Shown here in pieces: positions 52,187 through 64,000 of a stretch of DNA of 64,000 bases. This DNA is from Tribonema minus. Its lineage: Eukaryota; Sar; Xanthophyceae; Tribonematales; Tribonemataceae. The notes beneath the pieces were generated by a model, which worked only from the letters and a program-made list of their open reading frames with translations, did no database searches and was not told where the DNA came from. Position 1 is the first letter of the stretch, and the number at the start of each line of letters is the position of its first letter. The position numbers and the translations under genes are program-made. The stretch lies in contig JAFCMP010000235.1 in the NCBI GenBank assembly GCA_017506865.1, positions 496,001 to 560,000 on the forward strand. The letters are read 5' to 3'.

Positions 52187-54660
52187 CTAGTCGGCCCTGC
52201 TCTTGTAGAAGACGGCGGACCCCTCGTCCTCCACGAACGCGCAGCACGTGTACGAGCGCCACAGCGCCTGCGGTATGGGCGTCGCGTCGGACAGGTAGTA
52301 CTCGCCGAGCTTCTCGCGCAGAATCTCCGTCGCCTCCTGCGCGTTGTAGAAGGGCATCTTGGAGAAGAGGTGGTGGCACACGTGCGTGTCCGCAATGTGG
52401 TGGATCGTGTGGTCGATGAGCGCGCCGAAGGAGCGGTCCACCGTGCAGAGCGCGCCGCGGAACCAGGACCACTCGTCCCCCCTGAAAACACAAAGCGCGC
52501 GCGAAGAAAGGAGAGGTAAGGGTGAGTACACGTCGGGCAGAGGGGGTACATACGGGTATGTACAGTATGCGTCGTAGGAACTGCAGTGGAGAATGTGATG
52601 CAATGAACATCATGCCGGCCGCCGCTCTGCACGCTCGCCTGAGGCTATGAAGGGGTCCATGACATATAATGAGTGATGCCGTGATGAGCAATCAGGAAAA
52701 GCAGGAGAACGCAAAAGAGCCTGAGACTGGCAGTCTGACACATTCTGATCAGCACTAACATTGTCAGCCATCAAAACCTATGGTGTGTGCGCAGAATGAT
52801 AACATGCTAATCAAGTGTGCATAACCAGAAGTATGTTGCATTACAAGCCGGGTATGCCAACTGTACCCAGAGATGCATGCAACTACTCTTCTGCGAATCA
52901 TCAGCTCTGCATGTTTTGATCGTATGCGTGACATATATGTTCATATGTTTGTCTGACACACATACACCTCTTGTTGTGTTTATTCCGAAATCTGATGGTT
53001 CAACTTCATATTCTGTGACAGGATGGTAGCAGTTGAGCCTGAGCCACAGACGCTGACTTGTGCCCTGTTGCAACAGCCTCATGTGTGCCATGGAATACGT
53101 GAACAGACCTCACGATACCAGAGTGTGTGTTGGACAGATATGCACGCATCAGGTCATACAAACTGAACCAACCATGACACTTCTTTAGATTGTATAGAGC
53201 TCTACATTACTAAGGAAATTAGTTGAAGGCTTGTGAGAGCTGCGCATGTGATGTTAAAGCAGTACCCCTGGCATTGAAGCAACGGACACTCTTGCATTGA
53301 AGTAACCTACACTCATACAGCTGACAACACTATCGTACCGCACTAGGCGGGATGCAAAATCATTTGAACATGAGGTGCTTATGTCGCTTGAAGAAATGTG
53401 CCAACGCAACGTAGAACGCAAACTTCAATTGCTACATGCGAAAATGCTTTCGTGCTGGAGCGCACCTACAGCAAATCAAACGCGAGTTGCACAATGAAGC
53501 ACCTGCAGGCCGTCATGTATACGCACAGCACAGACAGCCGAACCTGCCACTACGGCCGTGTCATGATTCACCGTGCATGTGTCATGATTCACCGTGCAAT
53601 GTGCAATATCGAATCGCATCGTGCGCGCGCGTGCTCACCTGAAGTGCGGCATGAACACGTCCGTGTGCTGCAGGTACGTGATGAGCACCAGGTACAGGTT
53701 GCACACCATGTACGGCGCGCCGTAGTACAGCATCACCGTCGCCCCGCCGAGCGCGCGCACCGCGTACGCGATGACCCCCAGCGCCGCGAAGAAGCCGATG
53801 TCGCTAACCACGATCCCGATGCGGTCCCGCGGGTCGAAGAACTTGGCCCAGGGGTTGAAGTGGGACTTGGCCTCGCCGTTGTACTTGGGGGGCCCCGTGG
53901 CGTTGAAGATGAGGTACCCCGGCATCCAGCCCACGGTGAGCATGACCAGGATGAAGAAGGCCTGCACGATGGGGGACTCCTGGATCATCTCGCCCTTGAG
54001 GGAGGAGCGGGTGGCGGGGCAGAAGACCTCGTCGTTCTCGCAGGAGCCCGTGTTGTTGTGGTGCTTGCCGTGGGTGATGCGCCAGGAGTGGTAGGGCACC
54101 AGCAGGGCGGAGTGGCACACCAGGCCGACGGCGTTGTTGACGGCCTCGCTCTCGCTGAAGGCCTGGTGCCCGCACTCATGTGCCAGCACCCAGACTCCGG
54201 TGAAGACGGTCCCCTGCACGAAGATGTAGGCAGGCCACAGCAGGAACCGGGCCCAGAAGGGCACCGCCTCGTGGCCTATCCAGGTTGCCGCGTAGCCTAT
54301 AGCCGCTATGAGGGCCAGGTCGCTGAACAGGTGAGCGAAGGACTTGACCATGCTCCTCTGGAACAGGCGCTTGGGCAGGGCGGCTCTGACCTCGGCGAAG
54401 GTGATGTCAGGCTTGGCAAGGGGCAAAGGCTTGGGAGGAGGAAAAGGGTGTGCAATGCCCTTGGCGTACGGGTCCAGCCTGGCCAGCAGCTCTTCCCGGC
54501 TGCCGGTGGGCTTGACTCCATACTGCGAGCACAGCGTCTTCAGCTCATCGAGAGAGCGGCTTGCCAGAGGGCTCGCTGCGCCGCCAGCAACTGCTACAGC
54601 GGCGGCAGCCTTGGCGACGGCCTTGGGCTCCTGCTGGACGTTCTCTCCTCCCTTGCCCAT
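52187..54660 (-). CDS. Microsomal delta-12 (oleate) desaturase, FAD2 type, with SAP-like N-terminus
   Basis: Exons 54660-53639 and 52481-52187, 438 residues; the frame joins as HF-R-GDEW. The three diiron histidine boxes are present: HECGH (161-165), HGKHH (197-201) and HVCHH (374-378), with the FAD2-type contexts [20 protein letters not shown] and [10 protein letters not shown]. Such enzymes use acyl-phosphatidylcholine, cytochrome b5 and oxygen in the ER to turn oleate into linoleate. HGKHH replaces the common HRRHH in box 2 but keeps the histidines. Unusually, residues 34-62 ([20 protein letters not shown]...) read as a SAP helix-extension-helix motif, normally found in DNA-binding proteins. 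The start at 54660 (MGKGGENV) is preferred over an in-frame Met at 54783 because the family usually starts MGxGG. Confidence 0.92.
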
Positions 54661-55727
54661 GGTAAAGCAGGGTGTGTGTGGCTGTAATGCCGCTTCTTGA
54701 CACACGCTCGGCAACAACGCACACCTCACGGCGGACACGACGAAGTCAGCATTCACACATGCCGGTGAAAGGTCACACATCACGCTTTGTGATTGGTGAT
54801 ACCATAACCTGAGGAAGGAGCTTAAGCCCTAATCGCCTGCGGACCCGGGGCCCTACCTAACGGTTAATCGGGGGTTTTGTTTGCTTCAGTAGAATCTCAT
54901 CATCTCCCGCGGCTCAAAAAATTGCACCTTGCAGGATGTTGGACAGACCTGTAGTATCGCCCTTCGATCCGAAGTATTGTGCACATCCGAACTTCATGAC
55001 CAATCAGAAGATCAGTTGCACAACCTGAAAAGCAAATCTCACGCTGAAGCCGTACACTGTACGACATGTGCATCAACAAGAAGATGCGAAGCAACTGGGT
55101 GATCAGCAACACATTGCAGGCATCAGCAATAGGCAAAAAAGCTGACTCAAGCATCCTGACACCATCCCATGCCTTCTACCACTTGAGGCGCTACCGCAGA
55201 AAGGCACAACATGTGCATCTAAACAGGTGCGTCTGCCACTTGAGGCGCTACCGTAGACATGCACAACATGCGCCTTCAACTCACCAGCACACACAAAAGG
55301 AGAGATCCAAGGTCAAAAAATGGGCTATGTGGGTATCCAGTGCTTGCATTGATTGATCATCATGGGTCACGGCTCGCTCAAGCATCGTCGGTGTGCTGCA
55401 GCGTTTGGAAGTGCTGTACTCAGCAGGGCTTGTCTGGAAAGTCCGCATAAGACAGTTACGTGTTGTGTCCAGGCTTCTCTGAGGGGCCCAGATCAGACGC
55501 GCATGTGCGGGGGGGAGCCCCTTGTGTTGACGGTACAACGATACACTCGGTGTTGATGCACCAGGACAGCGGTGCGCCGTCCCACGGGCCGCTCCTGTGC
55601 TTGCGAATTTTCGCGATTGTCACTGTGGACAAGGTCACGAGCGCCTGCGCGCTGGCCACCGCAGCGGCAGCAGCGCTTGCCGCCGCGCGAATCACGCGCG
55701 GCCAGTGGCCCCGGCCGCCTGCCGCTG
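54661..55727. other. Intergenic region with a ~57-bp duplication
   Basis: Lies between the desaturase start and the methyltransferase stop. CACTTGAGGCGCTACCG recurs at 55180 and 55237. No gene seen; desaturase promoter expected near 54661-54900. Confidence 0.5.
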
Positions 55728-58700
55728 TCATTCCGTTTCCATGCTGCGCGGTCGTTCAAACACAAACAGGTGCCCGGGCACGGGGCGCCCCGACTCCAGC
55801 CGCGGCACGTGCTCGCTGTACGCGCGCGGCGCGAGCCCCGCCGCCGCCGCCGCGGCCTCCACGTACCCGCGCACGTGCGCGAAGCGCCCGCTGCGCAGCA
55901 GCTTCCACCCCGCGCACTGCTGCTGCTCGCCCCCCCCCTGCGCGTCAGCGTCGGCATCGCATTGCTCCGCGCTTATCCGCTCCAGCGTGAAGGCCAGGAC
56001 GCCGCCGGGCTTGAGCGCAACGGCGCAGGCGTCGAGCGCTGGGGACAGGTCGCCTGCGTACAGGAAGACGTCCGCGGCGACGACGGCGTCCGCCTGTCCC
56101 GGCATCTGCGAGGGAGCGTAAGGACGGTCACCAGTCATGTGATGTTCATAGTGATGATACCGTGCCACAGGCATGCTACCGCGCGCGTGCTGCAGCGTGC
56201 CCACCGCATTGTGCAACGCGCGCAGTGTGCACGTGCGGAAGGTGCCGCTCCACGATGCCGACGAGCGCTGCACGTCACTGCGCACAGGTGCCGCGCACTG
56301 CCTGTGCAGTCGCACACTGGCAGGCGGCTCAACGTGTACTCGACGCGCAAACATCGCTTTCCCACACACAAACACACACAACCACAACACACACACACAC
56401 ACGCACACACACACGCACACACTCACACGCGCCCACACGCGCACACACACGCACACATGTGCGCGCACCTGCCGCAGCGTCTCCGCGATCTCGCCAACGT
56501 GCAGCTCGTCGTACGCGCCCGTCGTGCGCGCCCTGTCCACCATCTTGGGCGACAGGTCGATGCCCACGAGCCGCGCGCAGCGGCCGCGCACGAGCTTCCC
56601 CATGAGACCCGTGCCGCAGCCCGCGTCGACAACGACGTCAAACTTGCCGCCGTCGAGGACGGCTTCAAGCTGCGTGAAGCATGGGGGCGGCGGCGGCGGC
56701 GCACGAGGGTCATAATGTGTGGCAGATGTAGAGCTGCTGCTGTACGCAGAGCTGCGGATCGCGCACGGGAAGTTCACGCGGGAGGGGAGGGGGAACGGCG
56801 CATGCGCGAAGCCTGGAGGCGGCGGCGGCGGCGCATGAGGGTCACAATGTGTGGCAGGTGTGGAGCCTACTGCTGTACGCAGTGCTGCGGACATTGTGTA
56901 CGGGGAAGTCACGCCGCGGAGGGGAGGGGGTCGGGGGGGTGGGGGAGGGGAGGGGCATGAAGGTTCACCCTCGCCAGATGACAGTCAGCTATGCTGAGCG
57001 CTGCTGCTGCAGGACCTATTCCTGCGTCCGACCCGCTGAAGCCAGGCCGCCAGTGGCTTTGTCGGATTGTCTGCTACTGGTGAGCACTGCTGCCAACTAA
57101 ATATGCGCTTGGTGAATGAGCACTGAGCACTGAGCAACTGCCTGATAGGCGCTGTCAATCAGGTCCATGACAAGCAATATCATGACGGCTGACGCTGACG
57201 CCACAACGTGTATTACCGTGAAAGCGTGGCCCTTTCCGTTTTGCAATAGCCCAGACACGTGCGACCTGAGCCAGCAGCAGCGCCGCCACTGACTCACAGG
57301 TGCTTGTGACGGAGCAGCACGAGTCCGTGCTGAGGTGCTACAACACACGACGGACACAGACCGACTTGAGGTACATTCGGTCGCTGGCGCACCTCGCGAA
57401 ACAGCGCCTGTGGCGACGTGTACCCCAGGTCCGTCAGGTTGTCATCGAACGTCGGCGCAAAGTCATCAAAGAGGCGCGCAATGTACTCCGGCGAGGAGGC
57501 CTGCACGCGCTCCTCCCTGAGCGCTGCCAGGGAGTGGCGCGTCAGCTCGTTGTCGGGGTCGTACTGCAGGGACCTGGAGGGGGGTGCATGGGGGGGGGGG
57601 AGGGGGGAGGGGGTAAGGAGGGGGGCAGCGGGTGATGGCAGCGCTGCCTTTGCTACGTAACACATAATGGCGTCGTGCGCATTGGTCTGCAGGGTCTGGG
57701 TGCATAAACGCCCGGAGCTCTGTGGTGGCGCTGAAACTGTCATGGTTTATGCTCCAACAGTTACACGACACATGACCCACGAGTCAGGAGCACAGCAAAC
57801 AGCTTCAGACATCGAGCAGTAGGTATTCCCCCTGCCATCATCACAACAAGGCCGTCAAAACGCTTCCGGGGCACGTCTCAATTTTCTGACACTGCATGAG
57901 AGTGACATGAATCGTGCCATGCAAGCAGTGAGATCGCTCAACCTACGCCACTCCGCAGCACTGGCTCACATACATGGCCTCTACGCCGGCAGCAGGCGTG
58001 CGCCCGTACGCAGTCACCATGGAGGCACAGACTTGGGGGCGCATGCCATGGACAGAGTGACCGCACGCACGACTTATGAAGTCTGCATGCGCGCTGAATT
58101 GTTGACAAGCGCCATTCAAGACTTCTCGACGCGACCGCGAGCTCACATGGTGAGATGCTCAATGGCGTCCGCCACGCAGCCGGCGTCGCCGCACTCGCTA
58201 TCCGGCATGCGCACCATCGCCTCGCCGCACCTGCGCGCGGCGATCATGTAGAGGGTGGGTGACAGTCAGGAGCGGCTCCGGCACGCGCACGAGGCGGCCG
58301 CGACTGACGGCGCGCACGCAGTAGCCGGATAACGTCCCCTCGCATGCCTCGAAGATGTTTGTGGACAAGTTTTCGGGATGGCACATGGCAACGGGGCGCG
58401 CGAACAGCGTAATCCCTAGCTATGATGCTGCGGCGATGGCAGCACAGGTGCACGCGCACATGATATTCGATGTGGCGCGAGCTACGCACGGTGCTGCACT
58501 TGTAACATCGCATCTGCCTCTGCGCGCGCGTGCTCTACGGGGCAGCGCAGCACGCAGCCACTGCCGAGATACCTGTGAAGCACTCCTGAAGCGCATCGCA
58601 CACGCACACCCCGCGTCACGCCAGCAAGCATCACGCCAGAGCAGCGCTGAACAAGGCTGCCTCTGCGTCGCCTGCGAGGCCCCCACGTGGCTCACGTGCG

Positions 58701-60062
58701 CGCGCACCGTGCCAACGCCTACCTGCCCAAAGCATCCCTACCCCCCCCCTACCCACCTCGCGTGCAGCACCGCCAAGTACGACGTGTACTGGCCAATGAG
58801 CGCATCGTCGGCGGCGGCGGGCGACGCGCGCTCCGCCTCCAGCTGCGCCGTGAAGAGCTCCACCGCCTCCAGGTAGTGCGGCACCGCCTGCGCGTACATC
58901 TGCTGGGCGTGGTACGCCGCACCTGCGGCGGGCGCAGCGAACATTTGCAGCACGCACGCATTCTGACGCCGCGCATTGATGGTGCTCACTGTGGCCAGGG
59001 TGGCAGCACATGATGAGGATTTTGCGGGCCTCAATCGCGGCGGCTCAACAGACGTCGGTGTGGCAATGGGTTTGAGCACAGAGCCAGTGAGTGGAAGCAG
59101 CGGCAACCAGCGCGCGAGGCGCATCAGCACTAGCAGCAAAACTCACTGACGCTTATTACTGGCACCCACTGCCTTCCCTCTTTGTGTATCCATAGCTGTC
59201 CCAAGCACTGTAAGAACGCACATGCAGCTTGTAGAAAGTCCACTGCTATCACACCCTCAGCTACGCTTTGACAGCACCGCAGCGTCGTCAGCGCCAGCGC
59301 CAGCGGCGGTTCTCACCGAGATTTGAGAACGCGTCCGCCATCGTCGGATCCGCCTCGATCGCGGAGAGATAGTGCTCCACTGCCTCCTGCGGTGCATCGT
59401 TGTGCAGCAGCAGCGCCAGGTTGTAGCTCGCCATGGCGTGGTAGGGGTTGGCCGCGACGGCGGCGCGGTACGCCTGCACAGCCTCCTCCAGCAGCCGCAG
59501 CGACTCCGTCTGCGCGCCCGCCTCCTCGCGCTGCCATGCGAGATCCTGCAGCGCGCTGCAGTAGGCAAGCAAGCACGCTCAGAACAGTGGGTAAGCTCAC
59601 AAAGCCATCATCAAGTACAACTTCAACAATGACATGTTTTGCAGAAGGGGGCGCCAGCGCGCGCACAAGAACACCGCCAACGTATATGGCCATAGTGTTG
59701 ATTGGCTTCAAAAATGCCCAGTTCTCACCTGCCCAAATTGGTCAGCGAATCTGCGTGCGTCTCGTCATGTTCCAGGGCCTTTTTGTAGACGCTGATTGCT
59801 CCAGGCAGATCGCCGGCAGTGTACAGGTCATTGCCCTGCACGTACAAGCTGGAGCACAGTGGGACAGAATTGAGTCATTCCAGTGGCAGATTGAGACATA
59901 ATCTTGCCCTCGTAATGCTTGGTCTGGCAGGATGGCACGTGGTGTGTACACTCACTCGTATGCTTTTACTCTGTCCAGTGCGGCTGCAGCGCGATCTGCC
60001 GATGATAATATTGCCACCAGCAGGACCACCAGAGGCCAGACGCGCGTCAGTCGTCGCGCCAT
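55728..60062 (-). CDS. Secretory-signal TPR protein with SAM-dependent methyltransferase domain
   Basis: Eight exons join in one frame to 491 residues: 60062-59956, 59848-59729, 59555-59317, 58922-58757, 58230-58147, 57573-57393, 56669-56469 and 56105-55728. Residues 1-27 look like a signal peptide or membrane anchor (MARRLTRVWPLVVLLVAILS). Residues ~36-235 are TPR repeats (LYTAGDLPGAISVYKKALEH; AMASYNLALLLHN; AFSNLGAAYHAQQMYAQAV). Residues ~239-300 (LFDDFAPTFDDNLTDLGY) are the linker seen in TPR-methyltransferases. Residues ~300-470 hold a class I methyltransferase: VVVDAGCGTGLMGKLV (motif I), LVGIDLSPKMVDRA (II) and LKPGGVLAFTLE. It belongs to the methyltransferase-11/12-like group; the substrate is unknown. 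A (CA)n microsatellite lies in the last intron. The start is 241 bases from the divergent eEF1B start. Confidence 0.88.
56362..56457. repeat. (CA)n microsatellite
   Basis: Imperfect CA dinucleotide run with ACACGC variants inside the last intron of the TPR-methyltransferase gene, close to the donor at 56468. Confidence 0.9.
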
Positions 60063-60303
60063 GCGCAGGGAATGCTCAAGTCCAGACTTCAAGCTGTCAA
60101 AGGGGGGGTCCACTCGACCAGCCAGTTCCATATGGGGGTGTCCTCCACCGGTTTTGCCCCAGTTGAATCGACAAATTGGGTTGCAGGCTCCAAGACCCCC
60201 TAAACTTCAACACGGCGAATCGTTTGTGTGCGGTTCTCGCAGGTTTAAACCAAATTTGGCTCACACACTCGCACAGGCACCCGCTACTCACTTCACTGCA
60301 ATC
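60063..60303. promoter_or_regulatory. Divergent promoter interval, methyltransferase / eEF1B
   Basis: 241 bases between two divergent start codons. No TATA box seen. It must hold both 5' UTRs and probably a shared promoter. Confidence 0.4.
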
Positions 60304-63300
60304 ATGGCTGGCCAGAAGTTCGACCCCACCAACGCTAAGGGGCTTGGCGCCCTAAATGGCTTCCTGGCTTCCAGGTTCGTGCTTCAGTGCAATCCTGTGA
60401 TGATTCACATCCTCTAGCCTGCTTTAGAGCATGCTGCGGCCAGCGATCGGCTTTTGCTTACTGCTTCGCGACTAGATTAGGGATGCCGCTTTGCAGGAGA
60501 ACCCACTACAGTAAGCTTCTCTCTGTTTGCACTGTCCCCAAGTCGCAGATCCTGCTGCACAGCTGTAGGCACTGTGTAGCTTCTTGCACCGTCAATGCCG
60601 ATTGCGATTGCGATTGCGGCTGAGTGTACGGCTACATCATTGACTTCTCGACGTTGATTGACAGAGTACAGCGCACAGCCTACTTGAATACCTGCATGTT
60701 GACCAGCAACGCTATGCTATATTGATAGATTCGCTGCACCTTCTAATACCAGCGTCAAGGAATGCAGATGCTTGTCTGTCCTGGCGCCTGGGGACCACAA
60801 TTTCAGCAGCTGCTCTGGCCACGCCTTGCACTCCCCATCGAACCAACGCCAAAATCTCTTCGTCAACGAATCATGAACTTCCTCCTCGCACACACTCACT
60901 CGCTCAGGTCCTACATGGAGGGCTACGCCTACTCCGCAGCGGACAGCGCGCTCTTCGCGGCGTGCAATGGCGCGCCGGACAAGGCCACGTACCCCCACGC
61001 ATACCGCTGGTACATCCACGTCGCCGCGCTGACGGGCCTGCGCAGCCTCAACCTGAGCGCTGCTGCGCCCGCTGCCGCCGCCCCTGCCGCCGCCGCGAAG
61101 GCCGCGCCCGCAGCCAAGATGGAGGTGAGGCGCGGACGCGGCGGCCGTGCAGTTGTACAGCAGGCCGTGTACGCGCAACAGCGCCGGCAAGCATACGCTG
61201 CAGCTTGCCACATGGCGCTGACAGCCGCTGCAGCCTGCCACGGTGGCGGTAACAGCCAGAGCCTGGCGGAGGGAAGCGATGTGCATCGCAGGCGCGCCAT
61301 TTCACGATGATACAGAGTGGCTCTCTCAAGCCGCGCGCGCTGCGGATTTGCTTAGGCGACGTGCGTATCTGCCAATCAGTATCTGCCCACTGATACTGTG
61401 TTGGCGACGAGGATGGCGCCAAAAGCGGCTGCGGCGATGGCAGCGGGGAGATGCGGCAGTGGCGGCGGCCACAGCGGGACAGTGCTCAATCGATCGACGC
61501 AACCAGCTCCTATTTGAGCTGTACGCGTGACTATGGTGGCGATTATGCTTGGAAGGGGGGGCTGGTGTGAGCGGTGTAGCGATGCAGTGCATCGATTTTG
61601 CAAGCACTGGTTGTGGCCACATGTCGTTAGTATAGCACGCATCGCTGCGCGTTTCGCAGCGCGCCCCGCATCAGGAAGCGACGTCTCTCGTGTGCGGTGG
61701 TGCAGCATCCACGCCACAAGGCGGTAGATTTAAGCCAACCGCGCAGACGATGATGACAAATCGGTCACGGCGATGGGGGCAGCAGCAACGCTCAACTTTT
61801 CGCACACATGCACGCCCGTAACGCATCGTCACATGAAAGTAGTTGGCATACGACACTCGCCGCTGCCTCGCCCTTCCCCCCCCCCTTCATGGCCTCACGA
61901 TGGCGCAATGCGCATCCTCCCTCTCTCTCTCTGTGCGTGCCGCGCAGGAGGAGGAGGACGACGAGATTGACTTTGGTGACGACGACGAGGAGGCGGCGGC
62001 GCCCGCCGCCAAGGGCCCCTCGCGCGCCGAGCAGATGGCCGCCGCCAAGGCCTCCAAGGAGAAGAAGAAGAAGATCGAGATGTCCAACGTGAGTCGCACG
62101 CCTTTCTCTCATCTGTTCGCGTGTGTACGTGCGCCGCAGCTGATGGTGCGCGCTGGCCGCAGCACTGACCGCCGAATTGCGGAGCGTCCTCACATTCAGA
62201 AAGCTCAAGTTGAAGCTGCACTGCGCATGTCGCACGATCGCGCGCGGCGCTGATGATGCGAGATACGCTGCACGCCCCCCCTCCCCCCCGCCCTCCATGT
62301 GGTGCTGATGCCGTCATGCAAAATGCGCCACTACCTCACCACCCCCCCCCCCCCCTGCCCGGTCCCCCAGGTCGTCTACGAGGTCAAGCCGTGGGAGGCT
62401 GACCAGGACCTCAAGGCGCTGTACGAGAAGATCAAGGAGAAGTGCGCCATGGACGGCCTCAGGTGGTCCGAAGGTGAGCGGCACACGGTGGTGCGCATGG
62501 CTGACTTCCCTTGCGGCATGTTTGAGTGAATGAATGAATGCAAGTTAGTTGTGAAACCGCTCATGATTCACTTCCATTCATGACGAAACCGCCCATGAAT
62601 CAAGAGAGTGCGCCGTGGATGGACATTTTCAAGTGGTCTGGCTGTCAGCGCCGTCCTGATGCATGACGGCCCGTGCAGGAACCACAGAACATTGAGTAGC
62701 AGCGCCCAATTCAGATTTTGTAATGCGCACGCCCATACGCCTGGTGCGTGTATGAGGTTGTCCGGAGCTTATATTCCTCTACACGAGGATGATCAGAGTC
62801 GCCAGGCTGGACTCGATGGAAAGTCGAAGCTGCATTCATACATGCGGGTAACAAGTTCATACGGGGTGAGGACGGCAGACGTGACTGCGCCATGAGTGGC
62901 CTCTGGCGTTCTTGAAGTGAGACTGACGCGATGACGCGGCTTCCATAGTGAGCCCCTGACGCCGTCCAGCTGCCATGCGGTGCAGGGAATTGTCAATCGG
63001 CCGTGGGCACGCGCACTTTGGAGTAGATTGCCAGCGAGCCGTTCCTCATCTCTATCAAAGTGGGACTTTGATTCAGTTCGTGCACGACTGCGTGAGCACT
63101 GGCCACTGCGGCGCCAACAGCGCGTCCGTGTCGCAGCGACACGGCACCGATGGTTACGCGCATCGAGCGGCACTGCGGGACAGCCTGGGGTGAAGGGCGA
63201 GGGTTGCGGTTAGACCTACGTTCAATCTGACCCTAAACCCTGACTTCAGGGTGGTGAAGGGTACCAGTCACTGCCGAGCAGGCTCTGCGGTCATGTTTTT

Positions 63301-63767
63301 CCGCGCTACGTACCGAAGCCGGCCAGTCAAGCGTGGGGATGGCTGCGAAGCACGGGCGCTGCTGCACCCCTTGCCCGCGTGCGCCGCCCGCAGCTGTGCG
63401 CGTGCGGGCCACGGTGTCCGGATCAGACAGATACATTTCGCGGCATCGCACTCATCAGAACACAGACGCGCTGCTATCATCGCGCCAGCTGTCTCAAAGA
63501 ATCCTAGATGTTGCAGCGCAAATATCTGCCATTGGAACGTTTCTCCAGACAACCGCGCGGGGCCACATTCTGACTCCCCCCCCCCCCCCCCCATTCCTCT
63601 TTGCAGGCTGCACCCTCGCGCCTGTCGCGTTTGGCATCAACAAGCTCGTCATCGCGTGCACCATCGAGGACGACAAGGTTGGGCTCAACGACATCTCCGA
63701 CATGATAGAGGCGCTGGAGGACGACGTGCAGTCCGTTGACCTGGTCAACATGCAGCGGTGCAGCTAG
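60304..63767 (+). CDS. Translation elongation factor eEF1B beta/delta-type subunit
   Basis: Five exons: 60304-60374, 60908-61124, 61948-62088, 62371-62473 and 63607-63767, giving 230 residues. The N-terminal part (MAGQKFDPTNAKGLGALNGF; YAYSAADSALFAACNG; RWYIHVAAL) is the GST-C-like domain that binds eEF1B-gamma. An Ala-rich linker and an acidic block (EEEDDEIDFGDDDEE) lead to the C-terminal exchange domain, VVYEVKPWEADQDL to INKLVIACTIEDDKVG and EALEDDVQSVDLVNMQ. It catalyses GDP/GTP exchange on eEF1A during translation in the cytosol. Length and domain order are normal. All junctions are GT-AG, and the last exon ends at TAG 63765. Long C-runs precede two acceptors. Intron 4 is 1133 bases and includes degenerate TTAG/CCCTAAA fragments near 63210-63245. 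Confidence 0.95.
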
Positions 63768-64000
63768 AGCGCGCGCACAGCATTCGCGCTAACACCAATA
63801 TAGCAACCTTTTTTGTACCTGTGAGAGCAGGACCCCGTCATCCGCGTCGCTGCTGCTCTGCCTTTGGTTGTCTGGTGGTGTCAGGGATTGTTTGTTTTGT
63901 CACAGTCTAGGGCTTACCGGGCGCGGCGCCGTCGATCGGCCCAAAACCCATAGAACTGTGCCATGGGTCGTGGATGCGGTGCGTACGCTCGCTGTTGGAA
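63768..64000 (+). other. eEF1B 3' flank
   Basis: Probable 3' UTR and downstream sequence; T-rich TTTTTTGTACC at about 63809. No further gene seen before the window ends. Confidence 0.5.

Noticed and set aside
52040..52519. 159-codon plus-strand frame
   Set aside because: Antisense of the second desaturase exon.
53398..54687. 429-codon plus-strand frame
   Set aside because: Antisense of the desaturase; the minus strand has all three histidine boxes.
55572..56960. 462-codon plus-strand frame
   Set aside because: Antisense of methyltransferase exons plus the CA microsatellite.
60722..61286. Frames overlapping eEF1B exon 2 and intron 2 on both strands
   Set aside because: Shadows of the eEF1B exon; only the spliced plus-strand frame gives a coherent protein.

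Overview
This is a nuclear window from a eukaryote, probably a GC-rich alga and most likely a green alga. The signs are short GT-AG introns, very GC-rich coding exons with Ala, Gln, Gly and Arg runs, scattered TTAGGG-type telomere-like tracts, a plant/algal-type microsomal fatty acid desaturase, and a Ty3/gypsy element with chromovirus-like features. The taxonomic call is inference. Exon models were built by hand from splice consensus, frame agreement and family resemblance. Internal frame checks held for eEF1B (231 codons including stop), the TPR-methyltransferase (492), the desaturase (439) and SRRM1 (989).

Layout. (1) 1-18.5 kb is gene-rich, all on the minus strand: a STIMATE/TMEM110-like membrane protein (partial, 1387-5087), an ataxin-2 homologue with Gln-rich downstream exons (7066/8033-13556), and an SRRM1-type PWI/RS splicing coactivator (14524-18438). 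(2) 19.0-19.4 kb is an Ala-rich ORF with a weak c-Myc-binding-protein resemblance, cut by an insertion. (3) 19424-31479 is a nearly intact 12-kb LTR retrotransposon. Its LTRs are 413 bp and differ at 6 positions. Its pol polyprotein carries a complete C5 cytosine DNA methyltransferase between gag and protease, and ends in a chromodomain-like fold plus two Tudor-like modules. (4) 31.5-52 kb is gene-poor and repeat-rich. It holds four copies of a ~1.1-kb module ending in a tRNA-like cloverleaf, a ~185-bp satellite, a TIR-bounded element with a 119-bp minisatellite and a dead reverse-transcriptase fragment, and a 4.8-kb near-perfect palindrome. (5) 52.2-63.8 kb is gene-rich again: a FAD2-type desaturase with an N-terminal SAP-like motif, a signal-peptide TPR-methyltransferase (both minus), and, divergently, translation factor eEF1B-beta (plus).

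How it works together. The host genes are unrelated housekeeping functions: membrane contact/calcium, mRNA metabolism and splicing, lipid desaturation, methylation and translation elongation. The exciting system is the retrotransposon. It combines a DNA-modifying enzyme with several putative chromatin-reader modules in one polyprotein, which suggests an element that can methylate DNA itself and choose chromatin for integration. Retrotransposon-borne DNMTs have been reported before in dinoflagellates and charophyte algae, so the principle is known; this architecture may be new.
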